Shown piece by piece: positions 43,992 through 52,240 of a stretch of 64,000 nt of DNA. Below the pieces are notes generated by a model, which searched no databases, had not been told where the DNA came from, and worked only from the letters and a program-made list of their open reading frames with translations. The stretch lies in contig NZ_JAGSHT010000009.1 of the NCBI RefSeq assembly GCF_019947135.1, positions 62,001 to 126,000 of the forward strand, read 5' to 3'. This stretch comes from Occultella gossypii (GTDB lineage Bacteria; Actinomycetota; Actinomycetes; Actinomycetales; Beutenbergiaceae). Numbering within the stretch: the first letter of the stretch is position 1; every line of letters starts with the position of its first letter. A program made the position numbers and the translations under genes.

Positions 43992-44594
43992 TCAATCGGG
44001 GAGTGTGGGCAGCATCACCTGCAGCAGAGACTCCTGCAGCCAGGTCAGCGCCGAATAGAGCAGGGCGAGCGCCTCGCGGATCTCGTCCTCGTCCGCCTCG
44101 GCACCCATCGTGCTCAGCCGGTAGACGTCCTCGGCGTCGGAGTCGGTGCGGATCCCGAGCCGCTCGGCCAGCACGAGCCGCACGTCGGTCAGTGCCGCCG
44201 CCCAGTCCATGGCGCGCTCGGTCGGCACGTGGATCTTCGTGCCCGGCCGGCGCAGCTCGTCGAAGACCATCCGCAGCCGAGCGGCCTTCGCCGACCTGAG
44301 GTCCGCCTCGGTGAGCCGACGGAACTCGTCAGCGACGCCGTCGTCCTCCTTGCTCGCCGACGGCAGCAGGCGCGCCAGCGCCGGGTCGGCGGGTTCGCTC
44401 ACGTCGTCCGCGGACCAGGTCATCGAGGGCCCGACGGCGGAGCTCGCCTCCTCGAGTTCGCTCGCCTCGTCGAGGCGGCCGAGCGGAACCCCGAGCAGCT
44501 GGGAGGTGTCCGCGATCACCCGGGAGATGATCGTCCGCTCGTGCGGGTCGAGCTCGGCCAGGTATTCGCCGCGGCGGAACGAGAAGGCTCGCAT
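43992..44594 (-). CDS. DUF2017 family protein
   Basis: A 200-residue soluble protein of the actinobacterial DUF2017 family, always found beside clpS. It starts MRAFSFRRGEYLAELDPHER and has a conserved helical middle (LTEADLRSAKAARLRMVFDE) and end (LALLYSALTWLQESLLQVML). No function is established; it has been annotated as regulatory. The ATG at 44594 is 4 bp after the clpS stop; a GTG at 44606 inside clpS would add four residues and is a possible alternative. Confidence 0.9.
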   Translation of the reverse strand: MRAFSFRRGEYLAELDPHERTIISRVIADTSQLLGVPLGRLDEASELEEASSAVGPSMTWSADDVSEPADPALARLLPSASKEDDGVADEFRRLTEADLRSAKAARLRMVFDELRRPGTKIHVPTERAMDWAAALTDVRLVLAERLGIRTDSDAEDVYRLSTMGAEADEDEIREALALLYSALTWLQESLLQVMLPTLPD

Positions 44595-44598
44595 CGGG

Positions 44599-44907
44599 TC
44601 AGTCACCGTCCTGGGAGAGCGTGGCCCACAGGCCGTAGGAGTGCATCGCCTGCACGTCCACCTCCATCTGCTCGCGGGTGCCCGAGGAAACGGCACTGCG
44701 CCCCTCGTTGTGGACCTGCAGCATGAGGCGGTTGGCCTTCTCGGCCGAGAACCCGAAGTAGGAGCGGAACACGTAGGCGACGTAGCTCATCAGGTTCACC
44801 GGGTCGTTCCAGACGATGGTCCGCCACGGCCGGTCGTGGGCCGGGCGGATGCCCTCCTCGATGTCCGCCTCCGGGGTGGCGACCGGGAGTTGGGTGGCGA
44901 GGACCAT
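44599..44907 (-). CDS. clpS: ATP-dependent Clp protease adaptor ClpS
   Basis: A 102-residue adaptor that delivers N-degron substrates to ClpA/ClpC-ClpP. The core [20 protein letters not shown] contains the conserved NDP segment that shapes the N-end residue pocket, and [19 protein letters not shown] is the second hallmark. The ATG at 44907 was chosen since upstream sequence in frame is not ClpS-like. It is divergent from pncB across 76 bp and leads the clpS-DUF2017-murI-MBL series. Confidence 0.95.
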   Translation of the reverse strand: MVLATQLPVATPEADIEEGIRPAHDRPWRTIVWNDPVNLMSYVAYVFRSYFGFSAEKANRLMLQVHNEGRSAVSSGTREQMEVDVQAMHSYGLWATLSQDGD

Positions 44908-44983
44908 GCCCCCAAGGGTAGGCGCATCGCGACCGCCTGATGCCACGCGCGCATTCCTCCTGTGCACCGTTACGGTATGACGC

Positions 44984-46312
44984 ATGTCTGGAGCCTCCGC
45001 GGCGAGCACCGCGCTGCTGACCGACCGGTACGAGTTGACGATGGTGCAGGCCGCGCTGGCCGACGGCACCGCGTCACGCCGGTCCGTGTTCGAACTGTTC
45101 ACCCGGCGGCTGCCCAACGGCCGCCGGTACGGCGTGGTGTCCGGCACCGGGCGCCTGCTCGAGGCGATCACGGCGTTCCGGTTCGGCGACGACGAACTCG
45201 ACTACCTGCGCAGCGGCAACGTGGTGGACGCGCAGACCCTGGACTTCCTCGCGAACTACCGGTTCACCGGGGACATCTACGGCTACGCCGAGGGCGAGGT
45301 GTTCTTCCCCGGCTCCCCGCTGCTGGTGGTGGAGTCCTCGTTCGCGGAGGGCGTCATCCTGGAGACCCTCGCGCTGTCGATCCTGAACTACGACTCGGCG
45401 GTCGCCTCGGCCGCGTCCAGGATGACCAGTGCGGCGGGCAGCCGGCCGTGCCTGGAGATGGGCGGCCGGCGGGCACACGAGTGGGCGGCCGTGGCCGCTG
45501 CCCGCGCTGCGATCGTCGCCGGGTTCACCGGCACCTCCAACCTCGAGGCGGGGCGCCGGTACGACCTGCCCACGATCGGTACCGCGGCCCACTCCTTCAC
45601 GCTGCTGCACGACGACGAGGCTTCGGCGTTCGCCGCGCAGGTGGCGTCGTACGGGCCGGACACGACGCTGCTCGTGGACACCTATGACATCGCCGAGGGT
45701 GTGCGCCGGGCCATCGACGCCGCCGGGACCGGCCTGGACTCGGTGCGCCTGGACTCCGGCGACCTCGGTGTGGTGGCCCGGGAGGTGCGCGAGCAGCTGG
45801 ACTCCCTGGGTGCTGCCGGCACGAAGATCGTGGTGTCCTCCGACCTGGACGAGTACGCCATCGCCTCGCTCGCCGTGGCGCCGGTGGACTCCTACGGCGT
45901 CGGTACCTCCGTGGTGACCGGCTCCGGTGCGCCCACGTGCGGCATGGTCTACAAGCTCGTGCTCCGGGAGGGCGGCAGCGGTCAGATGGAGCCGGTCGAG
46001 AAGGCCTCGAGCTCCAAGACCAGCGTCGGCGGGCGCAAGAGCGCGGCCCGCCGCCTCGACGCCGCGGGCCGGGCCAGCGAGGAGCTCGTGGTGGCCGGCG
46101 CGCAGGGCGACTGGGTTCCCGAGGACGAGGACCTGCGGCCGCTGCACGTGCCGCTGGTCCGCGACGGCGTCGTCGAGGCCGGGTACACCGGCGCCGAGGG
46201 TGTCCGCCGCGCCGCGGCCCGGCACGCCGCCGCCCGGGCGGAACTGGCCCCGTCGGCCCGACGCCTGTCCAAGGGCGACCCGGCGGTGCCCACGACGCAC
46301 GTCACGCTTTGA
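44984..46312 (+). CDS. pncB: Nicotinate phosphoribosyltransferase
   Basis: A 442-residue NAD-salvage enzyme joining nicotinate to PRPP with ATP hydrolysis. [18 protein letters not shown] opens it, [20 protein letters not shown] covers the PRPP region, and H203 in GTAAHS is the site expected to be phosphorylated. [20 protein letters not shown] and [12 protein letters not shown] are also family signatures. It is divergent from clpS, the standard arrangement in actinobacteria (compare Rv1330c/Rv1331). Confidence 0.96.
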   Translation: MSGASAASTALLTDRYELTMVQAALADGTASRRSVFELFTRRLPNGRRYGVVSGTGRLLEAITAFRFGDDELDYLRSGNVVDAQTLDFLANYRFTGDIYGYAEGEVFFPGSPLLVVESSFAEGVILETLALSILNYDSAVASAASRMTSAAGSRPCLEMGGRRAHEWAAVAAARAAIVAGFTGTSNLEAGRRYDLPTIGTAAHSFTLLHDDEASAFAAQVASYGPDTTLLVDTYDIAEGVRRAIDAAGTGLDSVRLDSGDLGVVAREVREQLDSLGAAGTKIVVSSDLDEYAIASLAVAPVDSYGVGTSVVTGSGAPTCGMVYKLVLREGGSGQMEPVEKASSSKTSVGGRKSAARRLDAAGRASEELVVAGAQGDWVPEDEDLRPLHVPLVRDGVVEAGYTGAEGVRRAAARHAAARAELAPSARRLSKGDPAVPTTHVTL

Positions 46313-46445
46313 CCCGGTGCATCGCCCACCCCGCAGCCTCGCCCTCGCTGGCCGAGACGGCGCGTTTCAGGTGAGGCAGCCGAACTGTTCGCCCAACTGT
46401 GCCGCCCAGTTAGTCACCTAGGCGTCGAGTAAGTCGTGAACGAAC

Positions 46446-46478
46446 GACTACCTCGACGGCTTGGTGACTACCTCGACG
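46446..46478. repeat. Short direct repeat in the pncB-helicase gap
   Basis: GACTACCTCGACG occurs twice, at 46446-46458 and 46466-46478, in the 189-bp gap between the converging pncB and helicase genes. No clear hairpin or promoter was seen in the gap. Confidence 0.4.
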
Positions 46479-46501
46479 ACGCCACCACCCAGTGGCGGCA
46501 G

Positions 46502-48355
46502 CTACTTCTGCCCGACGAACCAGCGCCGCACCTGCGAGATCCGCGAGCGCAGGTGGTCGGCGGAGGCGGTGGCGACCTCTCCCCCGCCGCTGTGCTCACG
46601 CAGCCGGGTGTGCACCACGCCGTGCGGGGTGCCGCTGCGCCGGGCCCAGGCCTTGACGAGCGAGTTCAGCTCCTTGCGCAGCTCGGCGACGGCTCGGTGG
46701 TCATCGACCGGGGCCGCCTCGGCCGCCGGGGTGCGCCGCTTGCGGGCGGCGACGTGCTCGGCCTGCCGGGTGCGCAGCAGAGTGGCGACCTGGTCGGCGT
46801 CGAGCAGTCCCGGGATGCCGAGGAAGTCCTGCTCCTCGTCCGAGCCGAGCTCACCACCGGTGCCGAACTCACCGCCGTCGAAGAGCACCTTGTCGAATGA
46901 CGCCTGCGCCTCGAGCGCCTCGAAGCCGGGCAGCATCATCTCGTCGGACGCCGACTCGGACCGGTTCGCAGCGGCGACCAGGGCGTCCTCGGGGTTGTAG
47001 AAGTCGCCCTCCTCCTCGACCGTCTTGGGCCGGTCCAGGGCGTGGTCACGCTCGGTCTCGAGTTCGTTCGCCAGGCCGAGCAGGTTCGGCACGGACGGCA
47101 GGAAGATCGAGGCGGTCTCGCCACGCTTGCGGGCCCGGACGAACCGGCCGACGGCCTGGGCGAAGAACAGCGGGGTCGCGGTGGAGGTCGCGTAGACCCC
47201 GACGGCCAGGCGCGGCACGTCCACGCCCTCGGAGACCATCCGCACCGCCACCATCCAGCGCTGGTCGCCGGCGCCGTACTCCTCGATCCGCTTGGAGGCG
47301 CCCTCGTCGTCGGAGAGCACCACCACCGGTGACTCGCCGGTGATCCGGCGCAGGTGACCGGCGTACGCGCGGGCCTTGGTCTGGTCGGTGGCGATCACCA
47401 ACCCGCCGGCGTCCGGAACCCCGCGCCGTACCTCGGACAGGCGCTTGTCCGCGGCCGCGAGCACGGACGGGATCCACTCGCCCTTCTCGTCCAGCGCGGT
47501 CCGCCAGGCCTGGTTGATCATGTCCTTCGTGAGCGGCTCGCCGAGGCGGGCACTGACCTCGTCGCCGGCCTTCGTGCGCCAGCGCATCTGCCCCGAGTAG
47601 GACAGGAAGATGACCGGCCGCACCACGCCGTCCCGCAGTGCGTCACCGTAGCCGTAGGAGTGGTCCGCCTGGGAGCGCCGGATGCCGTGCGCGTCCGGGG
47701 CGTAGGTGATGAACGGGATCTTCGCCGTGTCGGACCGGAACGGGGTCCCGGTCAGGGACAGCCGGCGGGTGGCCGGTTCGAACGCCTCCCTGATCGCATC
47801 GCCCCAGGAGAGGGCGTCGCCACCGTGATGTACCTCGTCGAGGATGACCAGGGTGGGCGCGGCCTCGGTGCGGGCGCGGTGCAGGTTGGGGTTCGCGGCG
47901 ACCTGCGCGTAGGTGAGCGCGACGCCGTCGTAGGCGGCACCGTGCCGGCCCTGCGCGTTCTTGAAGTTCGGGTCGATCTTGATGCCCACACGGCCGGCGG
48001 CGTCCGCCCACTGGGTCTTCAGGTGTTCCGTCGGCGCGACCACCGTGATCCGGCGGACCACGCGCTGCTCGAGCAGTTCGGTCGCCACCCGCAGCGCGAA
48101 CGTGGTCTTCCCGGCGCCGGGCGTCGCCACCGCGAGGAAGTCCCGGGGCTGGCGCTCCAGGTAGGAGTCCAGTGCCGCCGCCTGCCACGCACGCAGCCGG
48201 GATGCGGTGCCCCAGGGGGCGCGGGCAGGGTAGGCCGGGGGCAGGTGCGACGCGGCGGCCGTCGACCCGACAGCCTGGTCCGGGCGCACGGCATGGGCGC
48301 GCGAGCCAGATGCTTCGGGGTGGGACGGGGAGCCGGTGGAGGTACCCGAGGTCAC
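46502..48355 (-). CDS. DEAD/DEAH-box helicase (superfamily 2)
   Basis: A 617-residue ATP-dependent helicase-like protein. RLRAWQAAALDSYLERQP is the Q-like motif, Walker A is ATPGAGKTT at 77-85, Walker B is VILDEVHHGG, motif III is SLTGTPFRS and motif VI is QAVGRFVRARKRG. The C-terminal part with PSVPNLLGLANELE and a Ser-rich linker is typical of the conserved actinobacterial helicase that follows DUF3039 genes. The GTG at 48355 overlaps the DUF3039 stop. Its nucleic-acid target is unknown. Confidence 0.92.
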   Translation of the reverse strand: MTSGTSTGSPSHPEASGSRAHAVRPDQAVGSTAAASHLPPAYPARAPWGTASRLRAWQAAALDSYLERQPRDFLAVATPGAGKTTFALRVATELLEQRVVRRITVVAPTEHLKTQWADAAGRVGIKIDPNFKNAQGRHGAAYDGVALTYAQVAANPNLHRARTEAAPTLVILDEVHHGGDALSWGDAIREAFEPATRRLSLTGTPFRSDTAKIPFITYAPDAHGIRRSQADHSYGYGDALRDGVVRPVIFLSYSGQMRWRTKAGDEVSARLGEPLTKDMINQAWRTALDEKGEWIPSVLAAADKRLSEVRRGVPDAGGLVIATDQTKARAYAGHLRRITGESPVVVLSDDEGASKRIEEYGAGDQRWMVAVRMVSEGVDVPRLAVGVYATSTATPLFFAQAVGRFVRARKRGETASIFLPSVPNLLGLANELETERDHALDRPKTVEEEGDFYNPEDALVAAANRSESASDEMMLPGFEALEAQASFDKVLFDGGEFGTGGELGSDEEQDFLGIPGLLDADQVATLLRTRQAEHVAARKRRTPAAEAAPVDDHRAVAELRKELNSLVKAWARRSGTPHGVVHTRLREHSGGGEVATASADHLRSRISQVRRWFVGQK

Positions 48356-48711
48356 TTCTTGGAGCCGAAGCCGAAGAACCCGCGACCCTTGCCGCCGGAC
48401 TCCGAGCCCGCGCCGTCCTTGCCGCCACCACCGCTGGTGAGACCCTCGAAGATCTCCTTGCAGGCGGGGCAGATCGGGAACTTGCTGGGATCGCGGTTCG
48501 GCGTCCAGACCTTGCCGCACAGAGCGATCACCGGGGCGCCGGACACGGCGGAGGCGGTGATCTTCTCCTTTTTGACGTAGTGCGCGTAGCGCTCGGCGTC
48601 ACCGGGCGAAGCCTCCTCCCGCACCTCCGCCCGCTCCAGGACGTCGGTGCCGGTGCCCGATGAAAGGCGCTCGGTCTCCTGGGGCTGCGTGGGAGGAAGG
48701 GGCTCACTCAT
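48352..48711 (-). CDS. DUF3039 family protein (zinc-ribbon-like)
   Basis: A 119-residue protein with the DUF3039 core: AHYVKKEKITASAVSGAPVI, then LCGKVWTPNRDP and FPICPACKEIFEGL. The cysteines of CGK and CPxC could bind zinc. The C-terminus is a Gly/Ser/Lys-rich tail. It always accompanies the helicase gene in this group and here overlaps it by 4 bp, so the two likely act together. The ATG at 48711 was chosen over an upstream frame with no family similarity. Confidence 0.9.
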   Translation of the reverse strand: MSEPLPPTQPQETERLSSGTGTDVLERAEVREEASPGDAERYAHYVKKEKITASAVSGAPVIALCGKVWTPNRDPSKFPICPACKEIFEGLTSGGGGKDGAGSESGGKGRGFFGFGSKK

Positions 48712-48723
48712 GGGACCAGTGTA

Positions 48724-48763
48724 CGAAGTCCGCGCCCAGGTTGCGTCCCGGGCGCGGACTTCG
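48724..48763. terminator. 14-bp stem hairpin between the ABC-2 permease and DUF3039 genes
   Basis: CGAAGTCCGCGCCC (48724-48737) pairs perfectly with GGGCGCGGACTTCG (48750-48763) around a 12-nt loop. It lies between the end of the ABC-2 exporter operon and the DUF3039 start on the same strand. It probably ends the exporter transcript, though no T run follows. Confidence 0.55.
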
Positions 48764-48799
48764 GTGCGGTGGGGTGCCGCACACTGCCACGAACCTGTG

Positions 48800-49600
48800 T
48801 CAGCGGCGTCCGGCCTTGCGCCGGAACATGATGGTGGACCAGGCCACCGCTGCCACGATGATTCCGACACACCACGCCACGGCCACGAGCGGGGCGTTCC
48901 CGGACTCGACCCCCGTGAGCAGCCCTCGGATCGACTCGATCACCGGGGTGATCGGCTGATGCTCGGCCACGCCGCGCAACCAGTTGGGCAGCGTCTCGGT
49001 CGGCACGAACGCGCTGGACAGGTACGGCAGGAACAACAGGATGAAGCCGTACCCGTTGGCCGCCTCGGGGTTGCCACTGGCCAGGCCGATCGCCGCGAAC
49101 AGGTAAGTGATGGTCAGGATGTACAGCGCCACCAGGGCGATCGCCGCGACCCACTCCCCGACCGTCGCCGTGGGCCGGAACCCGATCGCGAGCGCCACGC
49201 CGATGACGATCGCGGTGGCCGCGAGGTTGCGCGCCAGGCTGGCGACCACGTGCCCGGTGATGACGGCCGAGCTGCGGACCGGCATCGTCCGCAGCCGGTC
49301 CATGAACCCGGTCGCCGAGTCGTTCGCCACATCCACCCCGGTCGACGACGCACCGAACCCGGCGCACAGCAGGATGATCCCCGGAACCACGTAGGTCACG
49401 TACTGGCCGTCGGGAGAGATCGCGGTGCCGAACACGTACACGAACAGCAGCATCAGCATCACCGGGAGCACGACTGCCATCAGGAGCGACTCGACATTGC
49501 GGACAGTGTGCCGCATGCTGCGGGCGATGAAGGTCCGCTCCTCGGTGCCGAGCGGCAGTCGGGCGGGGGCCGACGGCGGCGCGGCGATAAGGGCGGTCAT
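48800..49600 (-). CDS. ABC-2 type transporter permease (DrrB-like)
   Basis: A 266-residue membrane subunit of an exporter. Six helices are visible, from SLLMAVVLPVMLMLLFVYVF to AVAWCVGIIVAAVAWSTIMF. FGTAISPDGQYVTYVVPGII and DRLRTMPVRSSAVITGHVVA are typical of daunorubicin-resistance-type ABC-2 permeases. The ATG at 49600 overlaps the ATPase stop (ATGA). Together they would expel a lipophilic compound or a drug. Confidence 0.92.
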   Translation of the reverse strand: MTALIAAPPSAPARLPLGTEERTFIARSMRHTVRNVESLLMAVVLPVMLMLLFVYVFGTAISPDGQYVTYVVPGIILLCAGFGASSTGVDVANDSATGFMDRLRTMPVRSSAVITGHVVASLARNLAATAIVIGVALAIGFRPTATVGEWVAAIALVALYILTITYLFAAIGLASGNPEAANGYGFILLFLPYLSSAFVPTETLPNWLRGVAEHQPITPVIESIRGLLTGVESGNAPLVAVAWCVGIIVAAVAWSTIMFRRKAGRR

Positions 49601-50538
49601 CGGTGGTTCCTTCCGGTGGTCACCAGCGCGTCGGCCCCGGTGTCGGTCCTTGGGTCGCTGTGGCCGTTCGGCTCGGCGTCGGGTTCGGTGAGGGCGAGGA
49701 ACACGTCGTCCAGGCTCGGGCGGCGCAGGCCGACCGTCCCGGTCAGCCCACGCGCGTCGATCGCGTCGAGTGCCGCACGCAGCGCGTGTACCGAGCCGTC
49801 CGTCGGCACCTCGTGCAGCACCCGTCCGTCCGAGCCACGCACCTCCACGACCTCGCCGCCCACACTCTGCTTGAGCTCGGTGGGCGTGCCCTCGGCCACG
49901 ATCCGCCCCTGCCGGAGCACGCCGATCCGGTCGGCGAGCTGATCGGCCTCCTCGAGGTACTGGGTCGTCAGCAGGATGGTGGTGCCCTCGGCGCGAAGGG
50001 AGCGGATCACATCCCAGAGCTCGAGCCGGCTGCGTAGGTCCAGGCCGGTGGTCGGCTCGTCCAGGAACAGCACCTGGGGCACGGTCACGAGACTCAGCGC
50101 GATGTCGAGACGACGGCGCATCCCGCCCGAGTAGGCCTTGACCGGTTTGTCGGCGGCGTCGGTCAGACCGAACTGCTGGAGCAGCTCGGCGGTGCGGCGC
50201 CGGTTCGCGATCGCCCGCAGCCCCGCGAGCGACCCCATCATGCGCAGGTTCTCCGCACCGGTCAGGAGCTCGTCGACCGCCGCGGACTGACCGGTGAGCC
50301 GGATCCGGCGCCGCACGCCGACCGGGTCCCGGCGCAGGTCCGCGCCCTCGATCCGGGCGCTGCCGCCGTCGGCTTGAACCAGCGTGGACAGGATGTTCAC
50401 CAGGGTCGTCTTCCCCGCCCCGTTCGGCCCGAGCAGGGCGAACACGGTCCCCCGTGTGACCCGAAGGTCGATGCCGGCGAGCACTGCCTGCCGGCCGAAG
50501 GACTTGGTCACCCCCTGGACGTCGATCGCTGTGGTCAT
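49597..50538 (-). CDS. ABC-2 type transporter ATP-binding protein (DrrA-like)
   Basis: A 313-residue ATPase. Walker A GPNGAGKTT is at 37-45, the signature is YSGGMRRRLDIALSL, and Walker B is VLFLDEPTTGLD. The C-terminal domain with LRRPSLDDVFLALTE is characteristic of DrrA-type drug exporters. The ATG at 50538 follows GAAGGAG. The gene is divergent from a TetR regulator across 130 bp rich in inverted repeats, so it is probably repressed by it. Confidence 0.93.
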   Translation of the reverse strand: MTTAIDVQGVTKSFGRQAVLAGIDLRVTRGTVFALLGPNGAGKTTLVNILSTLVQADGGSARIEGADLRRDPVGVRRRIRLTGQSAAVDELLTGAENLRMMGSLAGLRAIANRRRTAELLQQFGLTDAADKPVKAYSGGMRRRLDIALSLVTVPQVLFLDEPTTGLDLRSRLELWDVIRSLRAEGTTILLTTQYLEEADQLADRIGVLRQGRIVAEGTPTELKQSVGGEVVEVRGSDGRVLHEVPTDGSVHALRAALDAIDARGLTGTVGLRRPSLDDVFLALTEPDAEPNGHSDPRTDTGADALVTTGRNHR

Positions 50539-50568
50539 GCGCTGCTCCTTCACGTAACTGTCTACCTC

Positions 50569-50626
50569 GCACACTGTGTGCGCCACACACTGTATATGCC
50601 GCACGCAGTCCTGTATAGGGCATACA
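50569..50626. promoter_or_regulatory. Inverted repeats between drug exporter and TetR gene
   Basis: GCACAC-T-GTGTGC (50569-50581) and TGTAT-AGGGC-ATACA (50612-50626) lie in the divergent promoter region and are plausible TetR operators. The TGTATATGCC next to them (50591-50600) resembles a third half-site. The binder is inferred from location. Confidence 0.55.
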
Positions 50627-50668
50627 CAGAAGTGGACGAGAACGGGCCGGCTCGGCGAGGATGGGCCG

Positions 50669-51670
50669 ATGGAGATGCCCGACGAACGCACCGAGGTCGA
50701 CCTTCCCCGTGGCATCGCGCTCGCGTGGGGCGTCGCAGCGAACCCGCAGCGCGGACCCAAGCGGGAGATGAGCATCGAACGCATCGTGGAGGCCGCGGTG
50801 GAGATCGCCGATGCCGACGGGCTCGGCGCGGTCTCGATGTCCGCCGTCGCGGCCCGGCTCGGATTCACCACCATGTCGCTGTACCGGTACGTCTCGGCCA
50901 AGGACGACCTGATCCTGCTGATGCAGGAACACGGCATCGGCCTGCCCCCGCTGAGCGTGCAGGAGGCGCAGACGTGGCAGGACGGCATGCTGGCCTTCTA
51001 CCGCGCGAACGTCCAGATCTACGAGGCGCACCCGTGGGTGCTCGACATCCAGATCACCGGTACCCCGAACACGCCGAACAACCTCGCCTGGGTCGAGGCC
51101 GGCCTGGTGGTGATGCGCGACGCCCCGCTGACCAGTTCGGAGAAGATCTCCACGGTGCTGTTGTTCACCGGCCATGCGCGCTGGTCGGCCGGGATCGCTC
51201 GCGGTTACACCCGGTCCGCCTCCGACCAGGGCCAGAGCACGGCCGAGTTGGAGAGGGCCGAGGCCGAACTGATCGCGAGCCTGATCACGGAAGACATGTT
51301 CCCGACCCTGACGGCCGCGATCCGGGCCGGCGCCCTCACCGACGAGAGCGACCCGTTCGAGTTCGGCCTGCAGCGCATCCTCGAGGGGGTGGAGCACCAC
51401 ATGGCCGCCCGCGTCGCCGACGGCGCCACTGCTGCCTCCGTAGCAAGGCCGGAGGAGACGAGCACCGACGCCCACCCGAAAGACCCTGCGGTACGGCAGG
51501 CCAGAGCCGCCCGGCGCGAGGCTGAGGCGAAGCTGCGCGAGGCGCTCCGCAAGGAACGGGAAGCCGTCGCCAAGGCAGAGGATCGGGCCGCGAAGGCCGC
51601 GGACAAGGCGCGGGCGCAGGCCGCCAAGGAACGCGAGCGTCAGGAGAAGGCGGCCGCACGCAAGGCCTGA
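50669..51670 (+). CDS. TetR-family regulator with charged C-terminal coiled coil
   Basis: A 333-residue regulator. Residues about 35-85 carry the TetR helix-turn-helix (MSIERIVEAAVEIADADGLG, then VAARLGFTTMSLYRYVSAKD), followed by an all-helical TetR_C-type effector domain. From about residue 265 an Ala/Lys/Glu-rich segment (REAEAKLREALRKEREAVAK and on) predicts a long coiled coil, unusual for the family, which normally ends near 220-250. The ATG at 50669 follows GAGG by 8 bp. It is divergent from the ABC-2 exporter it probably represses. Confidence 0.9.
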   Translation: MEMPDERTEVDLPRGIALAWGVAANPQRGPKREMSIERIVEAAVEIADADGLGAVSMSAVAARLGFTTMSLYRYVSAKDDLILLMQEHGIGLPPLSVQEAQTWQDGMLAFYRANVQIYEAHPWVLDIQITGTPNTPNNLAWVEAGLVVMRDAPLTSSEKISTVLLFTGHARWSAGIARGYTRSASDQGQSTAELERAEAELIASLITEDMFPTLTAAIRAGALTDESDPFEFGLQRILEGVEHHMAARVADGATAASVARPEETSTDAHPKDPAVRQARAARREAEAKLREALRKEREAVAKAEDRAAKAADKARAQAAKERERQEKAAARKA

Positions 51671-51715
51671 GCATACGAAAGGGCGCGGGGATCACCCCCG
51701 CGCCCTTTCGTGTGC
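51671..51715. terminator. Bidirectional terminator hairpin, 20-bp stem
   Basis: A 15-bp perfect stem, CGAAAGGGCGCGGGG with CCCCGCGCCCTTTCG (51676-51710), extends to 20 bp with one G-T pair (51671-51715) around a 5-nt loop. It stands between the converging TetR and HU genes, immediately after the TetR stop. Confidence 0.85.
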
Positions 51716-51746
51716 GGCGCCGACCGGAGTCAGGCGCCGCGTGGGA

Positions 51747-52028
51747 TCACTTGGCGACGGCCTTCTTCAGGGCCGAGCCTGCGGACACCTTGACACCGAA
51801 GCCGGCCGGGATCTGGATCTCCTCGCCGGTGCGGGGGTTGCGGCCGGTGCGCGCAGCGCGCTCGACACGCTCAACGCTGAGCAGACCGGTCACCTTGACG
51901 GCCTCGCCCTTGCCCAGCGACTCGATCAGAACGTCCTGCAGCGCGGACAGCGCGGCGTCGGCCTGCGTCTTGGTCAGCGAAGCCTTCTCGGCGATCGCGG
52001 CAACAAGGTCAGTGCGGTTGACGGACAC
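51747..52028 (-). CDS. HU-family DNA-binding protein
   Basis: A 93-residue histone-like nucleoid protein. It starts SVNRTDLVAAIAEKASLTKT from a GTG codon and shows the HU arm GRNPRTGEEIQIPAGFGVKV that wraps DNA, ending SAGSALKKAVAK. It lacks the long Lys/Ala-rich tail of mycobacterial HupB, so it is the short HU form. It forms dimers that bend DNA. It is a single gene ending at the strong terminator. Confidence 0.95.
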   Translation of the reverse strand: MSVNRTDLVAAIAEKASLTKTQADAALSALQDVLIESLGKGEAVKVTGLLSVERVERAARTGRNPRTGEEIQIPAGFGVKVSAGSALKKAVAK

Positions 52029-52240
52029 GTAGGTTCCCTCTCATCGTGCGGAATCGCGTCCCGAATGGGATGCGCCGGGACCGACACTACGACTCCAAGG
52101 GGCCGATCCGCGTATTTCAGGCCCTGATTTCGGCGTGTTTCCGCCAACTTGGCCCCATTTCACCCTCAGCGGAGCGAACTTTCGTCAGTTTGGTCACATC
52201 CGTCACATCTGTCCCGTGCCGCCGTGGCAGTGTTGTGGCC

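Noticed and set aside
46446-46478. CRISPR-like direct repeat
   Set aside because: Only two 13-bp copies with a 7-bp spacer and no cas genes anywhere in the window.
48800-51475. One 891-codon frame joining the ABC-2 permease with sequence upstream
   Set aside because: The extension is a shadow of the ATPase gene and TetR region; the permease starts at 49600 with an ATGA overlap.
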